NCBI RefSeq assembly: GCF_014202275.1
Contig: NZ_JACHGF010000002.1
Location: 620,001-684,000 of the forward strand
Source of the DNA: Rhabdobacter roseus
GTDB taxonomy: Bacteria; Bacteroidota; Bacteroidia; Cytophagales; Spirosomataceae
Direction: 5' to 3'
DNA: 64,000 nt
The notes under the pieces are model-generated. The model saw only the letters and a program-made list of their open reading frames with translations, was not told where the DNA came from and did not search any database. This document shows, piece after piece, positions 42,541 through 51,403 of this stretch; positions within the stretch are counted from its first letter, which is position 1; every line of letters starts with the position of its first letter. The position numbers and the translations under genes were made by a program.

Positions 42541-44412
42541 TCATGCTAAAACCATTTCTTCAATATTCTTTTCAATTTTAAGATTTTCAATAATGAAGCG
42601 TTGCCGGTCGGGCGTATTTTTACCCATGTAGTAGGTCAGTAGCTTCTGAATTGAGGTTTCCTTCTGAAGAATGATGGGCTCGAGCCGCATGTCTTCGCCG
42701 ATGAATTTACCAAACTCCTCGGGAGATATTTCGCCCAATCCTTTAAAACGGGTGATTTCGGGCTTATTTCCCAGCTTCGTGACCGCCTGCTGTTTTTCCT
42801 CTTCTGAGTAGCAATAGATCGTTTCTTTTTTGTTGCGTACCCGGAAAAGCGGGGTTTCCAGGATGTACAAGTGTCCATTCCGCACCAGATCCGGGAAGAA
42901 TTGCAGGAAGAACGTCATGAGCAGTAGCCGGATGTGCATACCGTCCACGTCGGCATCCGTGGCAATGACAATGCGGCTATAGCGCAGGTTTTCTACCCCA
43001 TTTTCAATATCCAGGGCGTGTTGCAATAGGTTAAATTCTTCGTTTTCGTAAACCACCTTCTTGGTAAGCCCGAAACAATTGAGCGGTTTCCCCCGTAAGC
43101 TGAACACGGCCTGGGTCTGGACGTTGCGGGACTTCGTAATGGAGCCACTGGCGGAATCTCCTTCGGTGATGAAAAGGGTACTTTCCAGCCTGCCTTCGTT
43201 TTTCAGGTCGGTGAGGTGCAGGCGGCAGTCGCGTAGTTTTTTATTATGCAAGTTTGCTTTTTTGGCCCGCTCGTTGGCCAGCTTTTTGATCCCAGCCAGC
43301 TCTTTCCGCTCCCGCTCTGACTGTTCGATGCGTTTTTTCAGGGCATCCCGGGCTTCGTGATTCATGTGGAGGTAGTTATCCAGCCTTTCCTTCACAAAAT
43401 CATTGACAAAAGTACGAATGGTAGTACTGTTAGGGTCGGGTGAAATGGTGTTGGAGCCTAGCTTCGTTTTGGTTTGGGATTCAAAAACCGGCTCCTGGAC
43501 GCGTATGGCTACGGCGGCCACAATCGAAGACCGTATGTCCTCCGGTGCGTAATCCTTCCCAAAGTGTTCCCGGACGGCCCTTACGATCGCTTCGCGAAAA
43601 GCGGCCAAGTGGGTACCTCCCTGGGTAGTGTACTGACCGTTCACGAACGAATAATACTCCTCCCCATACTGATTGCCGTGGGTAAGGGCCAGCTCAATGT
43701 CCTCCCCTTTCAAATGCACGATTGGGTACCGGATGGCGTCTTCGTCAGTTTTGCTCCGGAGCAAATCCAATAAGCCGTGCTGCGAAAAATATTTTTGCCC
43801 GTTGAAGCTGACGGTCAGTCCTGCATTGAGGTAGCAGTAGTTCCAGATCATGTTATCCAGGTACTGAGGGATGTACCTGAAATTCTTAAAAATGGCGTTA
43901 TCGGGCTCAAAGGCGATGAAAGTACCGTTTCGCTGGCTAGTCGTCTCCTCACCCGACTCCCGTATCAGTTCTCCTTGTGCAAACTCGGCCCATTTGGATT
44001 TCCCGTCCCGAAACGACTGAACCTTAAAGTAGTTCGATAAGGCGTTGACCGCTTTGGTACCTACGCCATTCAGGCCGACTGATTTCTGGAAAGCGCCGGA
44101 GTCATATTTCCCGCCGGTATTGATCTTGGAAACGCAATCCACAACTTTCCCCAGCGGGATACCACGCCCGTAGTCACGTACCTCTACCCGATGTTCGGAG
44201 ATCTTGATTTCGATGGTCTTCCCGTTGCCCATCATGTGCTCGTCGATGGAGTTATCAACTATTTCCTTGACCAGAACGTATATACCATCGTCAAGCGAAG
44301 CGCCATCGCCCAGTTTTCCGATGTACATCCCTGGTCTGAGCCGAATATGTTCCTTCCAGTCGAGGGAGCGGATACTTTCTTCATTATACTGGACATTTGT
44401 ATTATCTGCCAT
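42541..44412 (-). CDS. parE: DNA topoisomerase IV subunit B
   Basis: A 623-residue protein. The GHKL ATPase domain has [31 protein letters not shown] and [14 protein letters not shown]; the transducer has [15 protein letters not shown]; the TOPRIM domain shows EGDSASGS (417-424) and the later [10 protein letters not shown]. The C-terminus has [18 protein letters not shown]. With ParC (3,921-6,575) it forms the A2B2 enzyme that unlinks chromosomes. The short spacing of motifs and length identify it as ParE rather than GyrB. It is divergent from the exopolysaccharide locus. Confidence 0.9.
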   Translation of the reverse strand: MADNTNVQYNEESIRSLDWKEHIRLRPGMYIGKLGDGASLDDGIYVLVKEIVDNSIDEHMMGNGKTIEIKISEHRVEVRDYGRGIPLGKVVDCVSKINTGGKYDSGAFQKSVGLNGVGTKAVNALSNYFKVQSFRDGKSKWAEFAQGELIRESGEETTSQRNGTFIAFEPDNAIFKNFRYIPQYLDNMIWNYCYLNAGLTVSFNGQKYFSQHGLLDLLRSKTDEDAIRYPIVHLKGEDIELALTHGNQYGEEYYSFVNGQYTTQGGTHLAAFREAIVRAVREHFGKDYAPEDIRSSIVAAVAIRVQEPVFESQTKTKLGSNTISPDPNSTTIRTFVNDFVKERLDNYLHMNHEARDALKKRIEQSERERKELAGIKKLANERAKKANLHNKKLRDCRLHLTDLKNEGRLESTLFITEGDSASGSITKSRNVQTQAVFSLRGKPLNCFGLTKKVVYENEEFNLLQHALDIENGVENLRYSRIVIATDADVDGMHIRLLLMTFFLQFFPDLVRNGHLYILETPLFRVRNKKETIYCYSEEEKQQAVTKLGNKPEITRFKGLGEISPEEFGKFIGEDMRLEPIILQKETSIQKLLTYYMGKNTPDRQRFIIENLKIEKNIEEMVLA

Positions 44413-44674
44413 AAAGACTTACTCCTTGTTTTTTTAGAATAGTAAATATAATTGATTGCTGCTACCCTTCGTTACGAAGAGATATAAAGGTTTAACGTTT
44501 CCGAAAAATAGAAATTCTTTAAAAAAACGAAAAATCTAGCTTACTTTGCCGCAGGAAAAAAAGTAATTGTAATTTTGTACTTTTAAAAGACACGCTACGC
44601 AAGTTAGCTCTAAAAGCTCGTTCTTACCTACAAACCGATATTCAACCAGGATCATTTTGCAAAATACCACTTTT
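44413..44674. other. Divergent spacer before the polysaccharide locus
   Basis: This AT-rich 262-base spacer separates parE from the export locus. It has a small palindrome CTTCG-TTA-CGAAG near 44,466-44,480 and a candidate promoter (44,545-44,577, listed separately). It has no complete copy of the window-wide GTAC word, in contrast with most spacers here. Confidence 0.5.
44545..44577 (+). promoter_or_regulatory. Candidate promoter TTTG-N21-TAATTTTG of the export operon
   Basis: TTTG at 44,545-44,548 and TAATTTTG at 44,570-44,577 match the Bacteroidota -33 and -7 elements, 21 bases apart. A transcript would have a leader of about 90 bases before the ATG at 44,675 and would read into the SLBB, Wzz-like and ABC exporter genes. 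Confidence 0.5.
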
Positions 44675-47131
44675 ATGAACGTAACACGGACGGACAAGTT
44701 AAAGAAATTCCTTCTTTTATTTGTGTCAGTATCTGTTTTATCCACAGGTCTAACCTTTTCACAGGTGGCTCCCGCCCCTGCGGGTACTGGTACTACCGGT
44801 GCCCCAGCTGGTACATCGGCTCCCAATGCCTCAGGCCAACAGCTTCCAGCCAACGTGCCCCCCAACTTGATCCCGCAAAATTTAAAAAATAACCAGGCAA
44901 AGCCCGGTGTAAATCAAAATACGAATCAACAGCCGCAAAACCAAGCTAACACTGATTCAGCCGGTACTAATTCGGCCATGCTGTCCGATGCCGAAAAGGA
45001 AAAACTCGAAATGCGGAATAAGATCTTCGGGTACTCGCTGTTTGCCAATAAGAAATTCGACCCGATCCCGGATCTTCAGATGGCCACGCCTGCGAACTAC
45101 AACATCGGGCCCGGTGATCAATTGAACGTTTATATCTATGGCTACGCAGAGGGTACTTATCCGCTTACGGTGAACCGAGACGGCTTTGTATCCATTCCTC
45201 GGGTAGGAAATGTCAACCTAAGTGGAAAGACCATTGAAGAGGCTACCAAAATACTTATTGACAAGTTTTCGAAATTTACCCCTGGGCTTCTGGGAACTGG
45301 TGGTAAACCAGCTCTGAGTAAACTGACTATTACGCTAGGTCAGGTTAGAACAGTAAAGGTATTTGTAACCGGCGAAGTGATTAACCCCGCCTCGTATAGT
45401 CTTCCTTCGCTGAGCTCGGCGTTCAATGCGCTCTACCAGGCGGGTGGCCCCAACGAAATAGGTACTTTCCGGGACATCAAAGTGATTCGAAATAACAAGG
45501 TCGTTTCTCGATTTGATATATACGAATACCTTACCAAAGGCAGCTTGTCTGGAGCCATTACTGTGCAGGATAATGATAATATCAGCGTAGGATACTACCA
45601 AACCCGGGTTACTGTAATGGGTAACGTAAAACGCCCCGGGATTTACGAAATGAAACCCGAGGAGAACCTTTCCGATTTGCTTATGTTTGCCGGAGGGTTC
45701 ACCGATAATGCCTACCGCGCTCGGGTGAGGATCGATCGCTTTACGGGTCGGGAGCGACGCATCGAAGACGTATCGGCCAGCCAGTTTGATTCCTTTAAGC
45801 TGGTCACGGGGGATGAAATCACGGTAGAAACCGTACTGAATCGCTTTGAAAACATCGTTACCATCGGCGGTGCGGTCATGCGCCCGGGAGACTATTCCCT
45901 TGAAAGTAGTCCTACCCTACTCACCTTACTAGAAAAAGCCCAAGGCCTACGCGAAGACGCCTTCACGGGTAGAGTGAACGTGTTACGTACTCGGAAAGAT
46001 ATGACGGTTGCGAACATCAGCATCAATTTGGCGGATATGATCAACAACCAAACGCCTGACCTGGAATTGACCCGGCTGGATGAAGTCATCGTTCACTCTC
46101 GCTTTGAACTAGCGGAGCCCTCACACGTACGCATTTCGGGTGAGGTAAACAATCCTAATTTTGGCGAAGAAGGCCATTTCGAGTACATGGCTAACATGAC
46201 CCTCGAGGATTTATTACTTAAAGCGGGCGGCTTTAAAGAATCCGCCAAAGCCTCGCAAGTAGTGGTAGTTCGGAGAAAGCGCGATGCCAACGTACTGGCT
46301 TCTGACGCTCAAATAGCTGAGGAATATACCTTTGATGTAAGTCGTGATCTGTCGTTAAATTCCAGAGCTAGCAATTTTGTCCTCTACCCTTACGATGAAG
46401 TCATCGTTCGAAAAGCACCTAATTACCAGGAGCAAAAGTTCGTTACAATCGAAGGAGAGATAGTAGATCCAGGGGAGCACGTTATTACTAATCGGAATGA
46501 GAAAATTTCCGATATTATACGCCGCGCAGGTGGGCTGACGGCGCTGGCTTACATTCCGGGCGCAACGCTACTTCGCACGACCATTCTTACCGAAGCTGAA
46601 GTAAGGCAAACCAAAAGCGCGGTTGAAGAAATTTCGAGTGACCTAAAGAAAGGCTCTATAGAGATTGCCGTTGGGGAAGAAAGGCAAGACTTCATAGGAA
46701 TCAGGTTGGACCGAATTCTTAAAAACCCCGGATCAGTAGAAGATCTAATAGTACAGGAAGGCGATATTATTCGTATTCCAAAGAGATTGGAAACCGTGCA
46801 AGTGCAGGGTGAGCTTTTGTATCCTACTACTGTAAAGTACGAGCGGGGAATGAGCTTTATGGATTATATTTCCCAAGCTGGAGGCTTTAAGCGGTCATCG
46901 CTCCGCCGTAGTGCCTATGTAAAGTACCCAAATGGTTCAGTTGATAGGACACGCAAATTCCTAGTATTTAATGTGTATCCTAAAGTAGAGCCCGGTTCGG
47001 AAATCTATGTGCCAACACGCGCTGGTAATGAGCTTACGCCCCAGCAGATTCTTCAACAAGGGATCAGCATAACTTCCACTTTATTTACATTGATCATCTC
47101 CGTGCTAGCTTTCCGTCAATTCGCCAATTAA
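44675..47131 (+). CDS. SLBB-domain polysaccharide export outer-membrane protein (Wza/GumB-like)
   Basis: An 818-residue protein with a signal peptide (about 1-30), a Pro/Gln/Asn-rich linker (about 35-90) and a poly-export domain starting near YNIGPGDQLNVYIYGYAEG TY (about 143-163). Several SLBB-type beta modules follow (KVFVTGEVINPASYSL, VTVMGNVKRPGIYEM, VTIGGAVMRPGDYSL, VRISGEVNNPNFGEEG, VTIEGEIVDPGEHVIT, VQVQGELLYPTTVKYE), about six in all, and a C-terminal helix. It would form the periplasmic and outer-membrane channel for capsule or O-polysaccharide. Its longer multi-SLBB form is common in Bacteroidota. The ATG at 44,675 is preferred over TTG 44,657. Confidence 0.85.
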   Translation: MNVTRTDKLKKFLLLFVSVSVLSTGLTFSQVAPAPAGTGTTGAPAGTSAPNASGQQLPANVPPNLIPQNLKNNQAKPGVNQNTNQQPQNQANTDSAGTNSAMLSDAEKEKLEMRNKIFGYSLFANKKFDPIPDLQMATPANYNIGPGDQLNVYIYGYAEGTYPLTVNRDGFVSIPRVGNVNLSGKTIEEATKILIDKFSKFTPGLLGTGGKPALSKLTITLGQVRTVKVFVTGEVINPASYSLPSLSSAFNALYQAGGPNEIGTFRDIKVIRNNKVVSRFDIYEYLTKGSLSGAITVQDNDNISVGYYQTRVTVMGNVKRPGIYEMKPEENLSDLLMFAGGFTDNAYRARVRIDRFTGRERRIEDVSASQFDSFKLVTGDEITVETVLNRFENIVTIGGAVMRPGDYSLESSPTLLTLLEKAQGLREDAFTGRVNVLRTRKDMTVANISINLADMINNQTPDLELTRLDEVIVHSRFELAEPSHVRISGEVNNPNFGEEGHFEYMANMTLEDLLLKAGGFKESAKASQVVVVRRKRDANVLASDAQIAEEYTFDVSRDLSLNSRASNFVLYPYDEVIVRKAPNYQEQKFVTIEGEIVDPGEHVITNRNEKISDIIRRAGGLTALAYIPGATLLRTTILTEAEVRQTKSAVEEISSDLKKGSIEIAVGEERQDFIGIRLDRILKNPGSVEDLIVQEGDIIRIPKRLETVQVQGELLYPTTVKYERGMSFMDYISQAGGFKRSSLRRSAYVKYPNGSVDRTRKFLVFNVYPKVEPGSEIYVPTRAGNELTPQQILQQGISITSTLFTLIISVLAFRQFAN

Positions 47132-47136
47132 TTACC

Positions 47137-48210
47137 ATGTCACAGCAAGTTACGCATACTATTCCCGAGGATCAGATCTCGCCCAAGACTGTCATCATTA
47201 AAATTATTGCGATTAAAGATGTACTGATCAAGAATTGGCTGGTCATAGTCCTCTTTACTCTGGCGGGCTTTGGTATTGGCCTGGCTCTGGATATATTTCT
47301 TAGAAAACCCGACAAATACCAAGCAACGGTTCTATTTAATCTGGGAGCTTCCCAAGGTCCGGGTGGGTTTGGCGAAATGGCTGGTCTGTTGGGCTTAGGA
47401 GCATCTCCAGACGCCAATATTTTTACCGGAGAAAACTTTTTGTACTTTGTTAAGTCCAGGCCCGTCATTGAGCGTGCATTGATGAAGGAGGTAGACGTTG
47501 AGGGAAAAAAAATGTTGATGGCCAATTTCTACATTGACTCGAGTTCAATTCGTGAAATCGAATGGCTTGACAATCCTAAGCGTGAAAATTTTCATTTTAC
47601 AAAATCTGACCCCAAGGAGTTTACTCTGGACGAACAGATGGCACTGAATGATATTGTACTAAAAGCACAGGTAGCTACCGAAATTTACCAGCCCGACCGT
47701 AAATCGTCGTTTACTATGCTGGCAACCTCTTTTGAGAGTGCTCCACTCGCTAAAATCTGGGCCACTACCCTGCTTGATACCGTTGAAGAAGTGTATACAG
47801 AAAATCAGACCTTCAAAACCAGAAAAACCCTGCGGTTATTGGAAAACAGAGCTGATTCACTGGCCAGAATTTTGGGTTCCCAGGAGAGTAGGTTGGCCCG
47901 TGAGCTTGACTATAGTCAGCAACTCATCATTCCCGAGGCCCGAATCAGTGCTACCAGGTTAGAACGCAATGCCTCATTTATTCAGAGACTGTACGTGGAG
48001 GCCATGACCAGCGCCGAAAACATGCGGGTCTCTCTAGTTAGGGAAGCTCCACTATTTACGATCATTGAGCCCGTTAAGAATCCACTTGACCGCGAAACGG
48101 ATAAAGGGAAAAGAGCTCAAATTGGCTTCCTGATTGGCTTAGTACTTTCATTGGTATTTGTTTATGCCAAAAGTACCTATCAAACCATCATGGCTGATCC
48201 GCGCTATTAA
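47137..48210 (+). CDS. Wzz/GumC-like chain-length and export protein
   Basis: A 357-residue protein with two membrane helices (about 35-53 and 331-348) bracketing a large periplasmic region with coiled-coil segments (about 220-275), the layout of polysaccharide co-polymerases. After helix 1 is a Gly-rich GASQGPGGFGEMAGLLGLGA. No BY-kinase domain is attached, so any kinase must be separate. It would control chain length or link the inner-membrane exporter to the SLBB channel. The gene starts 5 bases after the SLBB stop and is followed by the ABC permease after 12 bases. Confidence 0.85.
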   Translation: MSQQVTHTIPEDQISPKTVIIKIIAIKDVLIKNWLVIVLFTLAGFGIGLALDIFLRKPDKYQATVLFNLGASQGPGGFGEMAGLLGLGASPDANIFTGENFLYFVKSRPVIERALMKEVDVEGKKMLMANFYIDSSSIREIEWLDNPKRENFHFTKSDPKEFTLDEQMALNDIVLKAQVATEIYQPDRKSSFTMLATSFESAPLAKIWATTLLDTVEEVYTENQTFKTRKTLRLLENRADSLARILGSQESRLARELDYSQQLIIPEARISATRLERNASFIQRLYVEAMTSAENMRVSLVREAPLFTIIEPVKNPLDRETDKGKRAQIGFLIGLVLSLVFVYAKSTYQTIMADPRY

Positions 48211-48222
48211 TAAACAGAATCT

Positions 48223-49050
48223 ATGGCACACACAACTACCATTAAAGCCAAAGCGTCTGAAAAGGACTACTGGAAGGATTTGTGGCGCAATAAGCAGCTA
48301 CTATGGATTCTTTCTAAGCGTGATATTTCGGTTCGGTACAAGCAGACCCTTCTAGGAATAGCCTGGAGTGTCATTCGCCCCTTAATGACCATGCTCGTGA
48401 TGGCCGTTGTGTTTAGCTTTATAGCTAAACTACCGAGCGATCCCGGCATTCCTTACCCACTTATGATTCTGGGTGGCCTTACCATCTGGACCTTTTTTGC
48501 CAATACGTTCACCCAGATCAGCAACAGTATTGTCCTCAATTCCAACCTGGTATCTAAGGTTTACTTTCCCCGGCTCATCATGCCGTTAAGTGCCGTTTCG
48601 GTTGGGTTTATTGACTTTCTGATCTCTCTGGCTCTCTTCATACTTCTGAGTGTGTACTACCAGTATCCGCCCAGTATCAATATTATTTTTCTCCCTGTTT
48701 TCATTGTTTTTACTTTTCTTACTTCACTCGGGATCGGCCTCTTTTTTGCGGTCATTAATGTTAGGTTCAGAGACATAGCCCAGCTCATACCATTTATGGT
48801 TCAAGTAGGAATGTACATTTGTCCCGTAGCGTATAGCAGTCGCCAGGTAAAAGATGAGTGGTTCTATAAGTATTATATTCTGAATCCCCTGGTAGGAATC
48901 ATCGACGGCTTTAAGTGGTGCTTGCTGGGTGACAAGGCTTATTTTAATCCCACGAGCCTTTATTCTACCATTCTGGTCTCCTCATTAGCATTGTTACTTT
49001 CTCTTATGTACTTTCGTCGGAAAGAAAATACCTTTGTTGACCATATCTGA
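48223..49050 (+). CDS. ABC-2 type polysaccharide export permease (Wzm/KpsM/TagG)
   Basis: A 275-residue inner-membrane protein with six helices. DLWRNKQLLWILSKRDISVR YKQTLLGIAWSVIRPLM near the N-terminus and VQVGMYICPVAYSS, LNPLVGIIDGFKWCLLG near the C-terminus are diagnostic of O-antigen/teichoic-acid type ABC-2 permeases. With the ATPase encoded next (17-base gap) it would flip a finished lipid-linked polysaccharide to the periplasm. It has no copy of the GTAC word. Confidence 0.9.
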   Translation: MAHTTTIKAKASEKDYWKDLWRNKQLLWILSKRDISVRYKQTLLGIAWSVIRPLMTMLVMAVVFSFIAKLPSDPGIPYPLMILGGLTIWTFFANTFTQISNSIVLNSNLVSKVYFPRLIMPLSAVSVGFIDFLISLALFILLSVYYQYPPSINIIFLPVFIVFTFLTSLGIGLFFAVINVRFRDIAQLIPFMVQVGMYICPVAYSSRQVKDEWFYKYYILNPLVGIIDGFKWCLLGDKAYFNPTSLYSTILVSSLALLLSLMYFRRKENTFVDHI

Positions 49051-49067
49051 AACAGTATCCTACTGGT

Positions 49068-50324
49068 ATGCCTGTAATTACCGCTGAAAATATTAGCAAA
49101 AAATACATTATTGATCATAAACGCTCGAAAGGGGCTTCGAGTCTGCGTGATTTTGTCGCGGATACTTTTGAGAAGTGGTCTCCTGCAAAAAAGAAAGCCA
49201 CTTTTCAGGAAAAAGAAGAATTCTGGGCCCTTCGGGACGTTAATTTCAGCATTAATCAGGGGGATCGGATTGGCATAGTAGGACATAACGGGGCAGGAAA
49301 ATCAACCCTTTTAAAGATTCTCAGTCGCATTACTGAGCCTACTACTGGGGAGGTACGCATCCAGGGCCGGGTAGCCAGTCTGCTAGAAGTAGGTACCGGC
49401 TTCCATCCGGAATTGACGGGCCGGGAAAACATCTACCTGAACGGAGCGATTCTGGGCATGAGAAAAGACGAAATTAAGCGTTCTTTCGATGCCATTGTTG
49501 ATTTTGCGGGTGTAGAAAAATTTCTGGACACGCCGGTCAAACGCTACTCGTCCGGTATGTACGTGCGGCTAGGCTTTGCGATTGCGGCCCACCTGGATCC
49601 CGAAATTCTGATCATTGATGAAGTACTGGCCGTCGGCGATTCTGAATTTCAGAAAAAATGCCTCGGTAAAATGCGTGATGTTTCGGAAAGCGGCCGTACC
49701 ATTCTCTTTGTGAGCCATAACCTGACCGCCATCCAAGCGCTATGCAATAAAGCTTTCTTTTTTGAAAAAGGACAGCTCGTCGACCAGGGGGACACCACGC
49801 ACATTGTAACTACCTACCTTAGTAGGGTCTCGCACAAAAACCTGGAAAGAAGCTGGGAAAGCTTTGAGTCGGCTCCCGGCAACGATCAGGTCCGGATCAA
49901 AGGCTTTAAACTCCTGCCCGAGTACCAGGATGATTTGAAGCATATCGATGTACGTACCCCCATGCAGTTTGAGTTTGAGTTCTGGAACCTTGAGGAAGGT
50001 GCACTGCTCAACCTTAGCATGCATTTATATTCCTTTACGGGCGAATGTATATTTAATGTAGGCACTACCGCCCAGCCCTTTTCGAAAGGGTTGGTTCGCG
50101 GAAGCTGCGAAATACCCGGCCACTTCCTGAATGATGGCTCCTACATGGTTTCAATGATGATCGTAAAGGATACCAGTACCGTGCTTTATAACATGGAAGA
50201 GGCGCTTTCCTTCGACATTGAAGACTACCGTGAAAATGTTACCTGGTACGGGAAATGGCCTGGCTATATCCGCCCCCAACTTAATTTTTCAATTAGCCAA
50301 ACCGAATCCGTAGTGAATGATTAA
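49068..50324 (+). CDS. Polysaccharide export ATPase with C-terminal carbohydrate-binding region (Wzt/TagH)
   Basis: A 418-residue ABC ATPase. Walker A is VGHNGAGKST (71-80), the signature is YSSGMYVRLGFA, Walker B is ILIIDEVLAVGD and the switch His is FVSHN. A long N-terminal loop (about 15-55) is typical of this subfamily. The last 150 residues (DQVRIKGFKLLPEYQDDLKH onwards, ending in NFSISQTE) form a beta-sandwich Wzt-C domain that in O9a-type systems recognises the finished glycan's end. So the exported polymer is probably capped before export. The next gene starts eight bases before this stop. Confidence 0.9.
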   Translation: MPVITAENISKKYIIDHKRSKGASSLRDFVADTFEKWSPAKKKATFQEKEEFWALRDVNFSINQGDRIGIVGHNGAGKSTLLKILSRITEPTTGEVRIQGRVASLLEVGTGFHPELTGRENIYLNGAILGMRKDEIKRSFDAIVDFAGVEKFLDTPVKRYSSGMYVRLGFAIAAHLDPEILIIDEVLAVGDSEFQKKCLGKMRDVSESGRTILFVSHNLTAIQALCNKAFFFEKGQLVDQGDTTHIVTTYLSRVSHKNLERSWESFESAPGNDQVRIKGFKLLPEYQDDLKHIDVRTPMQFEFEFWNLEEGALLNLSMHLYSFTGECIFNVGTTAQPFSKGLVRGSCEIPGHFLNDGSYMVSMMIVKDTSTVLYNMEEALSFDIEDYRENVTWYGKWPGYIRPQLNFSISQTESVVND

Positions 50325-51393
50325 CGTCACCAAAACGTACCTGCCGAACAAAGAGCAGTATATAAAGTACATTGACGAAATATGGGAGCGTGTTCAACTC
50401 ACCAACAATGGTCCTCTACTCCGCGAGCTCGAAAGCGAGCTTAAAAAGTACCTGGAGGTAGAGAACCTGTACTACTGCGGAAACGGAACGATTGTGCTAC
50501 AGATTGCCCTTAAGGCGCTGGAAGTACAAGGGGATATTATCACTACCCCTTTCTCCTACTGTGCTACCACTAATTCTATTCTGTGGGAAAACTGCACGCC
50601 GGTATTTGTCGACATTGAGCCTACTACCTTTAACATTGATCCGGCCTTGATTGAGCAGGCCATAACGCCCGACACCCGGGCCATCATGGCAACGCACGTC
50701 TACGGAAACCCCTGCCAGATTGAAGCCATTGAGACCATTGCCCAAAAGCATAACCTGAAGGTAATTTACGATGCCGCCCACGCGTTCGGAGTAAAGTACC
50801 GGAACCGATCGTTGCTGTCATACGGGGATATAAGTACCTGTAGCTTTCACGCTACTAAGGTATTTCATACCATTGAGGGGGGAGCCATCATTTCCAATCA
50901 TCCGGAGCTCAATGAAAAACTACACCTGCTGAGGGCCTTTGGACATCGCGGTGATGAAGAGTACCTTTTTGCGGGTATCAACGGCAAAAACTCCGAATTC
51001 CACGCTGCCATGGGCCTTTGTAATTTACCTCACGTAGGCGCAATCATAGAAGCCCGAAAAGAAGTCTTTGGCTGGTACAACGACTTGCTTAATTGGGAAA
51101 AACTCCAAAAGCCCCTCATTAGCGATGACATTGAGTACAACTATGCTTACTACCCGGTAGTATTCGAATCAGAAAGCGTGATGCGGCGCGTCCAGGCGGC
51201 GCTGGCTGAGCAGGATATTGTTCCCCGAAGGTACTTCTACCCTTCCCTGAATACCCTGCCCTTCATGCCTCGGCGCTATGCCTGTCCGGTCTCCGAAGAC
51301 ATCGCTTTGCGGGTACTTAGTTTGCCTTTGTACGTTGGGCTTGCTCAGGAAGAGGTACAGCTGATAGGTACCATCATCAACCAACACCTATGA
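50317..51393 (+). CDS. DegT/DnrJ/EryC1/StrS-family sugar aminotransferase
   Basis: A 358-residue PLP enzyme. GNGTIVLQIALKAL (about 56-69) binds the phosphate, YDAAHAFG (151-158) holds the Asp that pairs with the pyridine nitrogen, and Lys181 in SFHATKVFH forms the Schiff base; EGGAIIS follows. Members transaminate keto-sugar nucleotides to make amino sugars for surface glycans. Its start overlaps the ATPase gene by eight bases. It fits a capsule with an amino-sugar, such as a 3- or 4-amino-6-deoxyhexose; the exact product is unknown. Confidence 0.9.
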   Translation: MINVTKTYLPNKEQYIKYIDEIWERVQLTNNGPLLRELESELKKYLEVENLYYCGNGTIVLQIALKALEVQGDIITTPFSYCATTNSILWENCTPVFVDIEPTTFNIDPALIEQAITPDTRAIMATHVYGNPCQIEAIETIAQKHNLKVIYDAAHAFGVKYRNRSLLSYGDISTCSFHATKVFHTIEGGAIISNHPELNEKLHLLRAFGHRGDEEYLFAGINGKNSEFHAAMGLCNLPHVGAIIEARKEVFGWYNDLLNWEKLQKPLISDDIEYNYAYYPVVFESESVMRRVQAALAEQDIVPRRYFYPSLNTLPFMPRRYACPVSEDIALRVLSLPLYVGLAQEEVQLIGTIINQHL

Positions 51394-51403
51394 CCCCACC
51401 GTC

